A stretch of 41,062 bases of DNA from JBDRGX01 sp043817485 [NCBI: bacterium] (GTDB lineage: Bacteria; JBDRGX01): positions 1 through 41,062 of the forward strand of contig JBDRGX010000078.1 in assembly GCA_043817485.1 (NCBI GenBank). The letters are read 5' to 3'. Both the position numbers and the translations under genes were made by a program. A model generated the notes under the pieces. The model saw only the letters and a list, made by a program, of their open reading frames with translations, searched no databases and was not told the DNA's origin. Positions 34,047 to 41,062 of this stretch are shown in pieces; the first letter of the stretch is position 1, and every line of letters begins with the position of its first letter.

Positions 34047-34873
34047 TTCCCCTTCTCCATGTCAAATAGTGTTAATAATGTTTGGTTTTTAGAATTTTCA
34101 TTTATTTTTTTAATCCTATAAATATTTTCTTCTAATCGTTTTTTTGCAAATTCATAATAATCTTTTACAATTTCAAATCCAATATACTGCCTTCTTCTCA
34201 TTTTGCTAACAATTGCTATCTGTCCTGAACCTAAAAATGGATCCAAAACAATATCTCCTTCTTCACTTGAATACATAAGTATTTTTTCAATTAATTCAGC
34301 AGGTAATTTTGTAGGAGTTTTTTGGTCGCCTGTCCAATATTCTCTTTTTATTATCCAAACATCTTCTTTATCTTTATAATGTAAACTCCCACCATCTTTA
34401 TCATTATCTTCTTTTCCATATCTTGAATAAGGGAAAAATTTTTTCTTTTCATCATTTTTACAGACATAAAGACAATGATAATGAGAAGTGACAAATTTTC
34501 TTTTTGTTACTACTCCAAATTGATATTTCCAGATAATATGATTTATTGTGATAAAACCCAATTCATCAATGACTATTAAAATATCCTTTAGATTATTCCA
34601 GCCAGAAAAAACATACATACTCCCTGAATCTTTAAGAACTCTGTATATTTCTTTCATCCATTTTATTGTAAAATTGAAGTATTCTGTTTTGGGTATCTCA
34701 TTGTATCCTTCTATAACACTTGAAGATGTTCTATTGTAATTGTTTCTTTTTGCTTTGAAATCTATAGCAAAAGGTGGGTCAGTAATAACAAGGTCTATTG
34801 TATTATTAGGAATACCTTTTATTCCTTCTATACAATCCATATTATAGATTTCATTAAATTTTAGATTTTCCAT
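34043..34873 (-). CDS. Site-specific DNA methyltransferase (DPPF type, beta class)
   Basis: I start at the ATG at 34873 rather than a TTG at 34900. The enzyme would move a methyl group from S-adenosylmethionine to adenine N6 or cytosine N4. The catalytic motif IV, TDPPFAIDF, is near the N-terminus. The SAM-binding motif I, DPFLGSGQIAIVSKM, is near the C-terminus. That order marks the beta class (MboII/HinfI-like). It protects host DNA against the restriction enzyme encoded by the overlapping downstream gene. The pair sits between two pstB genes, with a worn copy of the TATATAACG repeat just upstream, which points to insertion in the phosphate locus. Confidence 0.9.
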   Translation of the reverse strand: MENLKFNEIYNMDCIEGIKGIPNNTIDLVITDPPFAIDFKAKRNNYNRTSSSVIEGYNEIPKTEYFNFTIKWMKEIYRVLKDSGSMYVFSGWNNLKDILIVIDELGFITINHIIWKYQFGVVTKRKFVTSHYHCLYVCKNDEKKKFFPYSRYGKEDNDKDGGSLHYKDKEDVWIIKREYWTGDQKTPTKLPAELIEKILMYSSEEGDIVLDPFLGSGQIAIVSKMRRRQYIGFEIVKDYYEFAKKRLEENIYRIKKINENSKNQTLLTLFDMEKGK

Positions 34874-34894
34874 ATTTTTACTTTCTTTTATTAA

Positions 34895-35000
34895 TAACAA
34901 AAAATAATTAACGAATGACTTAAAAAATTATGAGATAAATAAAATATATCTACTGATAGAATTCTTTATGTCAATTAATTTAAGCCGTTACATATATTAT
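34895..35000. repeat. Short degenerate inverted copy of the 295-bp repeat
   Basis: CAAAAAATAATTAACGAATG (34898-34917) matches the reversed right end of the repeats at 4440 and 8507 (reverse complement CAAAAAATAGTTAACGAACA). TTTATGTCAATTAATTTAAG, followed by CCGTTACATATA (to about 34996), matches their reversed left end (TTTTATGCCAATTAACTTAAGTCGTTATATATA). The centre has shrunk to about 50 bases. It separates pstB1 from the methyltransferase gene. Confidence 0.6.
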
Positions 35001-35005
35001 TTTTT

Positions 35006-35767
35006 CTATCCAAATCTTCCAGAAATATAATCTTCTGTTCGTTTATTTTGAGGTGTTGTAAATATTTGATTAGTATTACCTATTTCAATTAGATCACCCA
35101 TTAAAAAAAAACCAGTACGATCACTTACACGAGCAGCTTGTTTAGTATTATTAGTTACTAATATTAATGAATATGTTTTTTTTAATTCATACATTGCTTC
35201 TTCTATTTTCATAGTTGAAATAGGATCAAGTCCAGAACAAGGTTCATCAAAAAGAATTATTTCTGGTTTTAAAGATAATGTTCGAGCAACACACAATCTT
35301 TGTTGTTGTCCTCCAGAAAGAATTAAAGCTGATTCGAAAAGTCTATTTTTAACTTCATCCCAAAGATATGATGCTTTCAAACTTTCTTCTACAACTTCTT
35401 CTAACAAAGATTTTTTTTTAATGCCACTTCTTCTTAATCCATAAGCAACATTATCAAATATAGACATTGGAAGTGGTATTGGTAAAGCAAAAATCATTCC
35501 TACTTTTCTTCTTAAAACTTCTACATCAATATTTTTACTAAATATATCTTGATCATTTATCAAAACTTTTCCTGTTATTGAAATATTTGATTTTAAATCA
35601 ATTAAACGATTCAGTACTTGAAGAAATGTAGTTTTACCACTATTAGACGGACCAATAATACTTAAAATTTCATTTTTTTGAAGATTAAGAGAAATAGATT
35701 TTAGAATTTCATAATTATCATCACATTTAATGCTTAATTTTTCTACAACTACTACATCTTTTACCAT
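35006..35767 (-). CDS. pstB: Phosphate transport ATP-binding protein PstB, copy 1 (Q-loop and H-loop residues lost)
   Basis: This 253-aa ABC ATPase follows pstA with a 7-base overlap. Walker A GPSNSGKT (39-46), signature LSGGQ (150-154) and Walker B with Glu (IILFDEP, Glu 175) are intact. The Q-loop Gln of PstB (VFQ-P-NPFP) is Ala 94 here (MIFALPIPLP). The H-loop His (VTHNMQQ) is Asn 206 (LVTNNTKQ). Both changes are clear in the codons. It is only about half identical to PstB copy 2, so it is not a recent duplicate. Its own ATP site is probably weak in hydrolysis, while its LSGGQ could serve the good site of copy 2. Confidence 0.93.
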   Translation of the reverse strand: MVKDVVVVEKLSIKCDDNYEILKSISLNLQKNEILSIIGPSNSGKTTFLQVLNRLIDLKSNISITGKVLINDQDIFSKNIDVEVLRRKVGMIFALPIPLPMSIFDNVAYGLRRSGIKKKSLLEEVVEESLKASYLWDEVKNRLFESALILSGGQQQRLCVARTLSLKPEIILFDEPCSGLDPISTMKIEEAMYELKKTYSLILVTNNTKQAARVSDRTGFFLMGDLIEIGNTNQIFTTPQNKRTEDYISGRFG

Positions 35768-36615
35768 TTTTGCTTACTCCTTAAATTAGAACGAATAATA
35801 ATAGCAATTAAATTAACACCAAATACTACTCCTAATAAAACTAAAGCAGTAGCATATCTTGTATTTAAAGCAATATTTGGAATTTGAGTAGAAATAGCAA
35901 AAAGATGCATAGGCAAAGCCATTACTTGATCAAAAGCAGATTTAGGAAGCTGTGGTAAATAAAAAGCAGCAACTGTAAAAAGAATAGGAGCTGTTTCTCC
36001 AGCAGCTCTACTAATTTCAAGAATAATTCCCGTTAAAATACCAGCAATAGAATTAGGAAGTACAACATGTTGTATAGTTTGCCATTTAGAAGCACCTAAT
36101 GATAAACTTACTTCACGAAAAGATTGAGGTACATTAGATAAAGATTCTCGTGTAGTAGTAATAATTACTGGTAAATTCATAATAGCTAAAGTAAGAGATC
36201 CTGCTAAAATAGAAGTGCCAAATTTAAAAAATATTACAAAAAGACCTAATCCAAAAAGACCATAAACTATTGAAGGAACACCAGCAAGATTAATAATAGC
36301 TAATTTAAGTAATCGCGTAAATAAATTTTTTTTTGCATATTCATTTAAGTAAATCGCTGTTAAAACACCTATTGGTACTGCAAAAATAACTGCTCCAAAT
36401 ACTAAACAAAAAGTTCCAATAATTGCTGGGAATACTCCTCCCTCTCGCATTCCATTTCGAGGAAAAGTAGTTAAAAATTCCCAATTTATAACTCCTATAC
36501 CATTTTTGATAATAATTAAAATAATTAATATTACTGGTAATATTATTAATAATGTAATTAAAAAAAGAAGAAAAAAAATAATTTTTTGAGTTATTGGAGC
36601 TGATAATTTTTTCAT
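35761..36615 (-). CDS. pstA: Phosphate ABC transporter permease PstA
   Basis: The 284-aa inner-membrane permease has about six helices. The ABC importer EAA loop is RESLSNVPQSFREVSLSLGASKWQTI, with the conserved Gly of 'LGASKWQT'. Other PstA segments are 'GVPSIVYGLFGLGLFV' and 'GETAPILFTVAA' near the C-terminus. With PstC it forms the channel through which phosphate delivered by PstS passes. It overlaps pstC by four bases (ATGA) and pstB1 by seven, so the genes are one translation unit. Confidence 0.96.
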   Translation of the reverse strand: MKKLSAPITQKIIFFLLFLITLLIILPVILIILIIIKNGIGVINWEFLTTFPRNGMREGGVFPAIIGTFCLVFGAVIFAVPIGVLTAIYLNEYAKKNLFTRLLKLAIINLAGVPSIVYGLFGLGLFVIFFKFGTSILAGSLTLAIMNLPVIITTTRESLSNVPQSFREVSLSLGASKWQTIQHVVLPNSIAGILTGIILEISRAAGETAPILFTVAAFYLPQLPKSAFDQVMALPMHLFAISTQIPNIALNTRYATALVLLGVVFGVNLIAIIIRSNLRSKQKW

Positions 36616-37496
36616 AATTTTTCCTTATGTAAAAAGAAATCAGCTATAAGATTTATAATAAAAGCAATAATAAAAAGAACTATCCCAACAGCAAATAAAG
36701 CAAAATAATGATTACTTCCTTGAACAGTTTCTCCCATTTCAGCAGCAATTGTAGCTGTAAGAGTTCTCACTGGATCAAGTAGACTATGTGGAATTTTAGC
36801 TGCATTTCCAGTTAACATCATTACTGCCATAGTTTCTCCCATAACTCTACCTATGCCTAACATACAAGCAGCAACAATTCCAGGAAAAGATGCTTTTAAA
36901 ATTACTCTCCAAATAGTTTGCCAATGAGTAGCACCAAAAGCTAAGCTAGCTTCACGATATCTTCGAGGAACAGAAGTAATGGCATCTTCCGCAATACTTA
37001 CAATAGTAGGCATTGCCATAATAGAAAGCATAATAGAACCAGTAAAAGCAGTAAGTCCAGTATCTAAATTAAATACTTTTTTAACAATTGGAACCAATAT
37101 TTCTATTCCAATAAAACCAATTACAACACTTGGGATAGCAGATAAAAATTCTATTCCAATTTTAAGAAATTCTTTTATTTTCCCTTTTGATATTTCTGCA
37201 ATAAATATTGCTGCAGCAATTCCACAAGGAATAGAAATAATAGCCGCACCCAAAGTAACCATTGCAGATCCAAGTATTAAAGAAAGAATTCCAAATACAG
37301 GTGGACGAGAAACTGGATGCCATTTTTCTCCCAAAATAAAATCTTTTAAACTAATTTTTTTAAAAATAGAAATGCCTTCTTTAAATAAAAAAAGAAAAAT
37401 TAAAACTACTAAAATAATAGAAATAAAACCACTTAATTTAACAATTGTCTCAAAAATAGATTCAAATAGTTTTTTTAAAGTTAGTTTTTTTAACAA
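36612..37496 (-). CDS. pstC: Phosphate ABC transporter permease PstC
   Basis: The 294-aa inner-membrane permease has helices at both ends. Its PstC-type segments are 'LSAIPSVVIGFIGIEILVP', the EAA loop DAITSVPRRYREASLAFGATHWQTI, and 'GIGRVMGETMAVMMLTGNAA', which is nearly universal in PstC. The Arg and Glu in 'GRVMGETMA' are those tied to phosphate passage in the family. Length is normal. It follows pstS by 42 bases and overlaps pstA. Confidence 0.96.
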   Translation of the reverse strand: MLKKLTLKKLFESIFETIVKLSGFISIILVVLIFLFLFKEGISIFKKISLKDFILGEKWHPVSRPPVFGILSLILGSAMVTLGAAIISIPCGIAAAIFIAEISKGKIKEFLKIGIEFLSAIPSVVIGFIGIEILVPIVKKVFNLDTGLTAFTGSIMLSIMAMPTIVSIAEDAITSVPRRYREASLAFGATHWQTIWRVILKASFPGIVAACMLGIGRVMGETMAVMMLTGNAAKIPHSLLDPVRTLTATIAAEMGETVQGSNHYFALFAVGIVLFIIAFIINLIADFFLHKEKL

Positions 37497-37538
37497 AATA
37501 ATTTCCTAATTATTAATTTTCGTTATTTATATTTTATA

Positions 37539-38384
37539 TTATCTAATTGGCACAAAATTAATTTTTTCCACAATTTTTTGACCTTGTTCGCTTAATATAA
37601 AATCTATAAATTTTTTTACAGCACCCGAAGGTTCTCCATTAGTGTACATTAATAAAGGTCTACTAATAAAATAACTGTTATTTTTCACACTTTCAATTGT
37701 AGGAAATACAAAAGGACTATTATTGTCTTTTGCTACAGCAATATTTTTTTGTTTTGGACTAATATATCCAATTCCATAATAACCAATAGCATTTACATTT
37801 TGAGCTACTTCATCAGCAATTGATTGTGAAGATGGTAAAAATAAAGTATTTTCTATATATTCTTTCCCTTCTCCTAATACATGTTCTTTAAAATAAACAT
37901 AAGTACCTGAATTACATTCTCTGGAAAGAATTACAATTTTAGCATTTTTTCCTCCAAGTTCTTTCCAATTAGTAATTTTGCCAGTAAAAACATCTGAAAG
38001 TTGACTAATAGTAAGTTTTTCTATTGGATTAGAAGGATGTATTACTACAACTATACCATCCATTCCTACAATAAATTCTTTAAATTCAACTTGCTTATTT
38101 TTTGCTATTTCTAATTCTTCTTGTTCTATTTTTCTTGAGCTAGACGCAATATCACAAGTTTTATTAAGTAAAGAAGCAATCCCATTTCCAGAGCCACCGC
38201 CAGTTACAGAAATACATAATTTTGGATCTTGTTTCATAAATTCTTCTATCCAAGCTTGAACTAAATTGATCATAGTGTCTGACCCTTTAATTTGAATAGA
38301 ATTTTCTTTTTTATTAGATGGAACACAACTAAATAAAATAAAACAAAATAAAACACTCAAAATAAATAAATTTTTTTTAAACAT
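37539..38384 (-). CDS. pstS: Phosphate-binding lipoprotein PstS
   Basis: The 281-aa product starts with a lipoprotein signal peptide ending in the lipobox LFSC at about residues 17-20. The mature part is a periplasmic phosphate-binding protein. Ligand-contacting segments are IKGSDTMINLVQAW, TGGGSGNGIASLL, 'DIASSSRKIEQEEL' and SRECNSGTYVYFKEHVLG. GGAGGG lies 10 bases before the ATG, behind TATAAT and a palindrome. It is the first gene of the pst operon and has the typical 'SGTxxxF' site. Confidence 0.96.
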   Translation of the reverse strand: MFKKNLFILSVLFCFILFSCVPSNKKENSIQIKGSDTMINLVQAWIEEFMKQDPKLCISVTGGGSGNGIASLLNKTCDIASSSRKIEQEELEIAKNKQVEFKEFIVGMDGIVVVIHPSNPIEKLTISQLSDVFTGKITNWKELGGKNAKIVILSRECNSGTYVYFKEHVLGEGKEYIENTLFLPSSQSIADEVAQNVNAIGYYGIGYISPKQKNIAVAKDNNSPFVFPTIESVKNNSYFISRPLLMYTNGEPSGAVKKFIDFILSEQGQKIVEKINFVPIR

Positions 38385-38400
38385 TTAAAACTTCCCTCCT

Positions 38401-38431
38401 ATTATAACAGTTAATAATTTTTTATAAACTG
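38401..38431 (-). promoter_or_regulatory. Candidate promoter -10 and operator-like palindrome upstream of pstS
   Basis: On the minus strand a perfect TATAAT (38406-38401) lies 17 bases before the pstS ATG. Just upstream is the inverted repeat CAGTTTATAA-AAAA-TTATTAACTG (38431-38408), nine of ten arm bases paired, preceded by TTAACA. It could be the site of a phosphate-responsive regulator, but the motif is not a clear E. coli Pho box. The IS481-like element ends only 30 bases further upstream, so the native upstream control region may be displaced. Confidence 0.45.
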
Positions 38432-38461
38432 TGTTAAATATTTACCACTAATTTGTCCTGG

Positions 38462-39770
38462 CTTCAAGATGTGGTTACAAATTAACATTCCAAAACCTCC
38501 TCTTTTTCACTTCTTCTCCTAATAAAATCATATCCTAAAACTTGTCCTGTAATGATCAGTTTTTCTTCCACCCCCTTTCTCTTATTTGTCATTGTTATTT
38601 TTATTTTATTGATTCCAAATTTCCTTGTCAAGCATTTTTTTGAATTTGTTGATAAATGTGCCTCTGCTGGTGTAGCATAACCATTTTTCTTCAGCTTATA
38701 ACCCTGATGAGTTCTCCTGTAGTTATAATAGTCCATAAATCCATCTAAATCATCTTGAAGCTTCTCTATGCTTTCATACCTCTTCTTTCTGAAAGCTAAA
38801 GAGTAAAACTCATTTAATATAGTTTCATTTAATCTCTCCACATAACCATTAGTCCAAGGATGCCTTACCTTTGTGGTTGTGTGTTTTATCCCAAGCTTCT
38901 TGCACATTTTCTCAAATTCGTGATTTGGGATTGCCTCTTTATGCCAGGTAGTATATTCTGTCCCACAATCAGTAAGAATTCTTTCTATTTTTACCGTATC
39001 AAACTTCTTTGCAAGATGATTTTTCACAAAGTCGCACGAAGTGTTCACAGTTTTGTTAGTATAAATCTTTGCTAAACCAAAAGAAGAAAAACAATCACAG
39101 GCAACTTGATGGTAAATTCTACCTATTCCCTTCAAATAGCCAATATAAAAAGTATCTTCGCTTACTAACTGCCCCGGATAATTTGCCTCTATGTGATTAG
39201 TTTTAGATTTCTCTTTATCCCTTTGAAGCTCATCAAAAGTCACAATTTCCCCATTTAATTTCCTTATCCATTCCAATCGCATTTTTACTGTGTTTAGTCC
39301 TCTTCTTTGTAGAACATTATAAATTCCAGTATGCCCTACAATAATATTTTTTCTTGAAAGTTCTGCCTCTATTCTTGCCGGTCCATATGTAGGATAGTCT
39401 TTTATAAACTCAAGTATTTTTCCCTCAAGTTCTACTGGCACTTTATTCGGCATTTTAGGATTTGCTCTCATTTTCGTTCTTAATCCATTATCTCCATTTT
39501 TATCTCTCCTCTTTTTCCACTTATAAAACCATTTTCTGCTTACATGATACCTTTTACAAAAACAGGTTATTGAAATTTCCTTCTTATTTGCTTCTTCAAA
39601 TATTTTGATTCTCATGTGGTAAATAAAATCCTTCTCGCTCATTGCCAGTCCCTCCTTTTAACAATGTTTTAATAGAGGTTCTGGTTAAAGTCAAAAAAGA
39701 AATGTTATTTACAATTTCTTTAATTTCCTTTCTTGCTCTTTTACTCAAATATTGTAACCATCACTTGAAG
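38462..39770 (-). mobile_element. Complete IS481-like insertion sequence (1309 bp)
   Basis: The ends are imperfect inverted repeats: CTTCAAGATGTGGTTACAA at 38462-38480 and CTTCAAGTGATGGTTACAA read on the minus strand at 39770-39752, identical in 16 of 19 bases. It encodes one uninterrupted transposase. I could not see a target-site duplication. A worn 3'-end remnant of the same family lies at 25246-25325. The element separates the pst operon from the DNRLRE-type gene. Confidence 0.75.
38482..39642 (-). CDS. IS481-like DDE transposase
   Basis: The 386-aa enzyme moves the surrounding element. The N-terminal helix-turn-helix (ISITCFCKRYHVSRKWFYKWKKR) is followed by a second helical domain with 'YPTYGPARIEAELSRKNI'. 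A retroviral-type rve integrase core comes next. The catalytic triad is visible as Asp in SEDTFYIG, Asp in ILTDCGTEY and Glu in HPWTNGYVERLNETI. It is a single frame, unlike the two-frame IS3 family, and no disruptions are seen, so it could be active. GGAGGGAC lies upstream of the ATG. Confidence 0.92.
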   Translation of the reverse strand: MSEKDFIYHMRIKIFEEANKKEISITCFCKRYHVSRKWFYKWKKRRDKNGDNGLRTKMRANPKMPNKVPVELEGKILEFIKDYPTYGPARIEAELSRKNIIVGHTGIYNVLQRRGLNTVKMRLEWIRKLNGEIVTFDELQRDKEKSKTNHIEANYPGQLVSEDTFYIGYLKGIGRIYHQVACDCFSSFGLAKIYTNKTVNTSCDFVKNHLAKKFDTVKIERILTDCGTEYTTWHKEAIPNHEFEKMCKKLGIKHTTTKVRHPWTNGYVERLNETILNEFYSLAFRKKRYESIEKLQDDLDGFMDYYNYRRTHQGYKLKKNGYATPAEAHLSTNSKKCLTRKFGINKIKITMTNKRKGVEEKLIITGQVLGYDFIRRRSEKEEVLEC

Positions 39771-39915
39771 ATACTACAACTAATTAAAATTTATTAAAAT
39801 CTCCAAATTAAAAGAATTTTATTAAATAAATTAAAAACTTTAAATATTAAATTTTAAATTTGTCAAGTTTTTTTTATGTGATTACTAAATTATTTAAAAA
39901 AGGAGACTAAAAAAA

Positions 39916-40578
39916 ATGAAAAAATGTACATTAATAATAATTGGTATTTTTATTATAAGCTTTTTAAATATTAAAGCTGATATGAAAACATTTGGAACAA
40001 ATGGAGTAGGTGTTATGGACACTAATATGCAAGAAGCGTGGCCTGACGATTCTCAAGAAGCATATCATACATATTATATTTGTCCAGGTGGTGTAGGAAC
40101 AGAAAAAAGAGCATTACTTAAATTTAAAAATATATTTAAATCTGATGGCGGAACAATAGAAAATGGCTCAACTATTCAATTTGCTTATCTTGCACTGAGA
40201 TATTATCAATCTGGTTCTTTTACTTCAGGTAAATTTGAAGTTTATAGAGTAAAAAAAGATTGGGGAGAAGGAACTTCGACAAATTCTAAGGTAGAAATAG
40301 GCGCTGCTTGTTGGGATGCACCAAAACATGGATTCCCTAAATGGGAAAAAGCAGGATGTGATGGAGAAAGTGATCGAACTCAAATAGGAATACCAGGTGA
40401 AGCATTATGTCAAGAAGGTTCTACGGGAAACAAAGATATAGCAATTGATATAACTTCATTTGTTCAAGCATGGTCTAATGGAGAACCTAATTATGGACTT
40501 ATTATTATTTCCAAAGGTTTAGGAGGAGACAGGACAGCAGGATTTGCTTTTAGAGCTCATGAACAGACTGTGTCATAA
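39916..40578 (+). CDS. Secreted DNRLRE-type protein, truncated by a miniature element
   Basis: The 220-aa product has a signal peptide (MKKCTLIIIGIFIISFLNIKAD) and a beta-sandwich of the DNRLRE family: 'ALLKFKNIF', 'AYLALRYYQSG', 'YRVKKDWGEG', 'VQAWSNGEPNYGLII'. These domains are found in extracellular proteins of many phyla and may bind carbohydrate or act as structural modules. The family normally continues after 'AGFAFRAHE' with a last strand (about 'PKLVVTY'). Here the frame runs into the left terminal repeat of a 117-bp element, whose bases AGACTGTGTCATAA supply the codons for TVS and the TAA stop. AAAGGAG is 10 bases before the ATG. Confidence 0.8.
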   Translation: MKKCTLIIIGIFIISFLNIKADMKTFGTNGVGVMDTNMQEAWPDDSQEAYHTYYICPGGVGTEKRALLKFKNIFKSDGGTIENGSTIQFAYLALRYYQSGSFTSGKFEVYRVKKDWGEGTSTNSKVEIGAACWDAPKHGFPKWEKAGCDGESDRTQIGIPGEALCQEGSTGNKDIAIDITSFVQAWSNGEPNYGLIIISKGLGGDRTAGFAFRAHEQTVS

Positions 40579-40681
40579 TTCAATTTCACGGCAATTGTTT
40601 TACAACATAAAGTGGTAGGTTTCCACAAAATCACAATATGTTGTGGTATGGATGTCTATATTTAGAGTTATGACACAGTCT
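40565..40681. mobile_element. 117-bp miniature inverted-repeat element (MITE)
   Basis: Perfect 14-bp terminal inverted repeats AGACTGTGTCATAA (40565-40578) and TTATGACACAGTCT (40668-40681) bound a non-coding centre with ACAACAT/ATGTTGT and GTGG/CCAC pairings. The left repeat forms the last codons and stop of the DNRLRE-type gene. No clear target duplication is seen. A shorter, worn copy lies at 17649-17726. Confidence 0.85.
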
Positions 40682-40734
40682 CATAGATGATCATTTTAAA
40701 AATATATCTACGAATAGAGTTATGTCTTTATATA

Positions 40735-40830
40735 TAATATGATGAGGTGCTGGTGAATTGCAAACATGAGAATGAAGATTTAATAAATTCCCCTTTATTA
40801 AAGGGGTGGCATTCCGAAGGAATGACGGGG
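40735..40830. repeat. 96-bp repeat, copy A
   Basis: This unit starts TAATATGATGAGGTGCTGGT and ends GAATGACGGGG. It contains the hairpins CCCCTTTATTAAAGGGG and CATTCCGAAGGAATG. Copy B is 139 bases further on and differs at only two positions. The two are separated by 43 bases of unique DNA. Confidence 0.9.
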
Positions 40831-40873
40831 AGAATAATTAAGTGGTAGCTTTTTCAAGTATTATGAGTTGGAG

Positions 40874-40969
40874 TAATATGATGAGGTGCTGGTGAATTGC
40901 AAATATGAGAATGGAGATTTAATAAATTCCCCTTTATTAAAGGGGTGGCATTCCGAAGGAATGACGGGG
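40874..40969. repeat. 96-bp repeat, copy B
   Basis: Same unit and hairpins as copy A. Its last nine bases (ATGACGGGG) lie in the frame of the DUF559 gene that follows, and the ATG of that gene at 40961 is inside the repeat. Copy A has the same ATG but soon meets a stop. Confidence 0.9.
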
Positions 40970-41062
40970 TATTTAAAATTACCTTATAATCCGAATTTAA
41001 AACAAAAAGCCAAAGAATTAAGAAAAGCAGGAAATTTATCAGAAGTGCTTTTGTGGAACGAG
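40961..41062 (+). CDS. DUF559 (Vsr-like endonuclease superfamily) protein, 5' end only
   Basis: The frame is open to the window edge and reads YLKLPYNPNLKQKAKELRKA, then GNLSEVLLWNE. That is the start of the DUF559 family, small proteins of the Vsr/PD-(D/E)xK nuclease fold ('YNxxLKxxARxLRKxxTxxExxLW'). The catalytic part lies outside the window. I put the start at the ATG at 40961, which overlaps the 96-bp repeat; in-frame GTG codons at 40886 and 40892 are alternatives. The gene may thus depend on the repeat for its start. Function in vivo is unknown for the family. Confidence 0.7.
   Translation, partial: MTGYLKLPYNPNLKQKAKELRKAGNLSEVLLWNE

Noticed and set aside
32495-35767. Recent tandem duplication of pstB caused by the restriction-modification insertion
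   Set aside because: The two proteins are only about half identical and differ in key motifs, so the paralogues are far older than a simple insertion duplication.
36979-37509. 176-codon plus-strand open frame across pstC
   Set aside because: It is antisense to a clear PstC; its Ile/Ser/Pro-rich sequence is the mirror of membrane-helix codons and has no ribosome site.
40735-40969. CRISPR-like array
   Set aside because: There are only two 96-bp units, each with its own hairpins, 43 bases apart, and no cas genes; this does not fit CRISPR repeat or spacer sizes.

Overview
The window reads as chromosome of an uncultivated, very AT-rich, Gram-negative-type (diderm) bacterium. Coding is A/T biased and poly-A/T runs are everywhere. 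Diderm signs are an outer-membrane beta-barrel, a Wza-like SLBB exporter, ExbB/ExbD motor proteins and an MCE/MlaD protein. A secreted protease carries a 'YPNPF...SGIYLY' C-terminal domain of the kind common in the FCB group and several candidate phyla. I do not assign a phylum.

Layout. Bases 1-17,530 are one long minus-strand surface array. In transcription order it holds a secreted HEFFH metalloprotease with an FG-GAP/VCBS segment, a small anchored coiled-coil protein, ExbB, two ExbD, a large outer-membrane barrel with Asp/Asn-rich repeats, a 1210-aa TPR protein, a TonB-like protein with a DUF4159 domain, an SLBB polysaccharide exporter and a Wzz-like protein. The Wzz-like gene is cut short by what looks like a piece of an ABC-2 permease on the other strand. 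Bases 17,799-25,082 (minus) hold cmk, aroA, a ComEA-like protein, a beta-propeller protein, and a three-gene unit (unknown protein, cyclase-family protein, MFS transporter). Bases 25,500-27,753 (plus) hold a zinc-ribbon coiled-coil protein, the RNase P RNA with a greatly enlarged P3 arm, and a WecA/MraY-type transferase. A tRNA-Leu(CAA), an aminotransferase, radA and a frameshifted mlaD-like gene follow on minus. Bases 31,682-38,384 (minus) are a phosphate (Pst) locus, pstS-pstC-pstA-pstB1-[methyltransferase-restriction enzyme]-pstB2-phoU. The right end holds a complete IS481-like element, a secreted DNRLRE-type gene truncated by a 117-bp miniature element, a 96-bp repeat present twice, and the start of a DUF559 gene.

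Most notable are five things. (1) The two PstB ATPases have complementary defects: PstB1 lost the Q-loop Gln and H-loop His but keeps LSGGQ, while PstB2 keeps both but has LSLEQ. This is the pattern of an asymmetric heterodimeric ABC ATPase. (2) A restriction-modification pair sits between them. (3) The ExbB/ExbD/ExbD-barrel-TPR-TonB/DUF4159 set looks like an energised envelope machine. (4) The RNase P RNA seems to have accepted a miniature inverted-repeat element in P3. (5) At least three families of small inverted-repeat elements are scattered through the intergenic regions and have shaped several genes.
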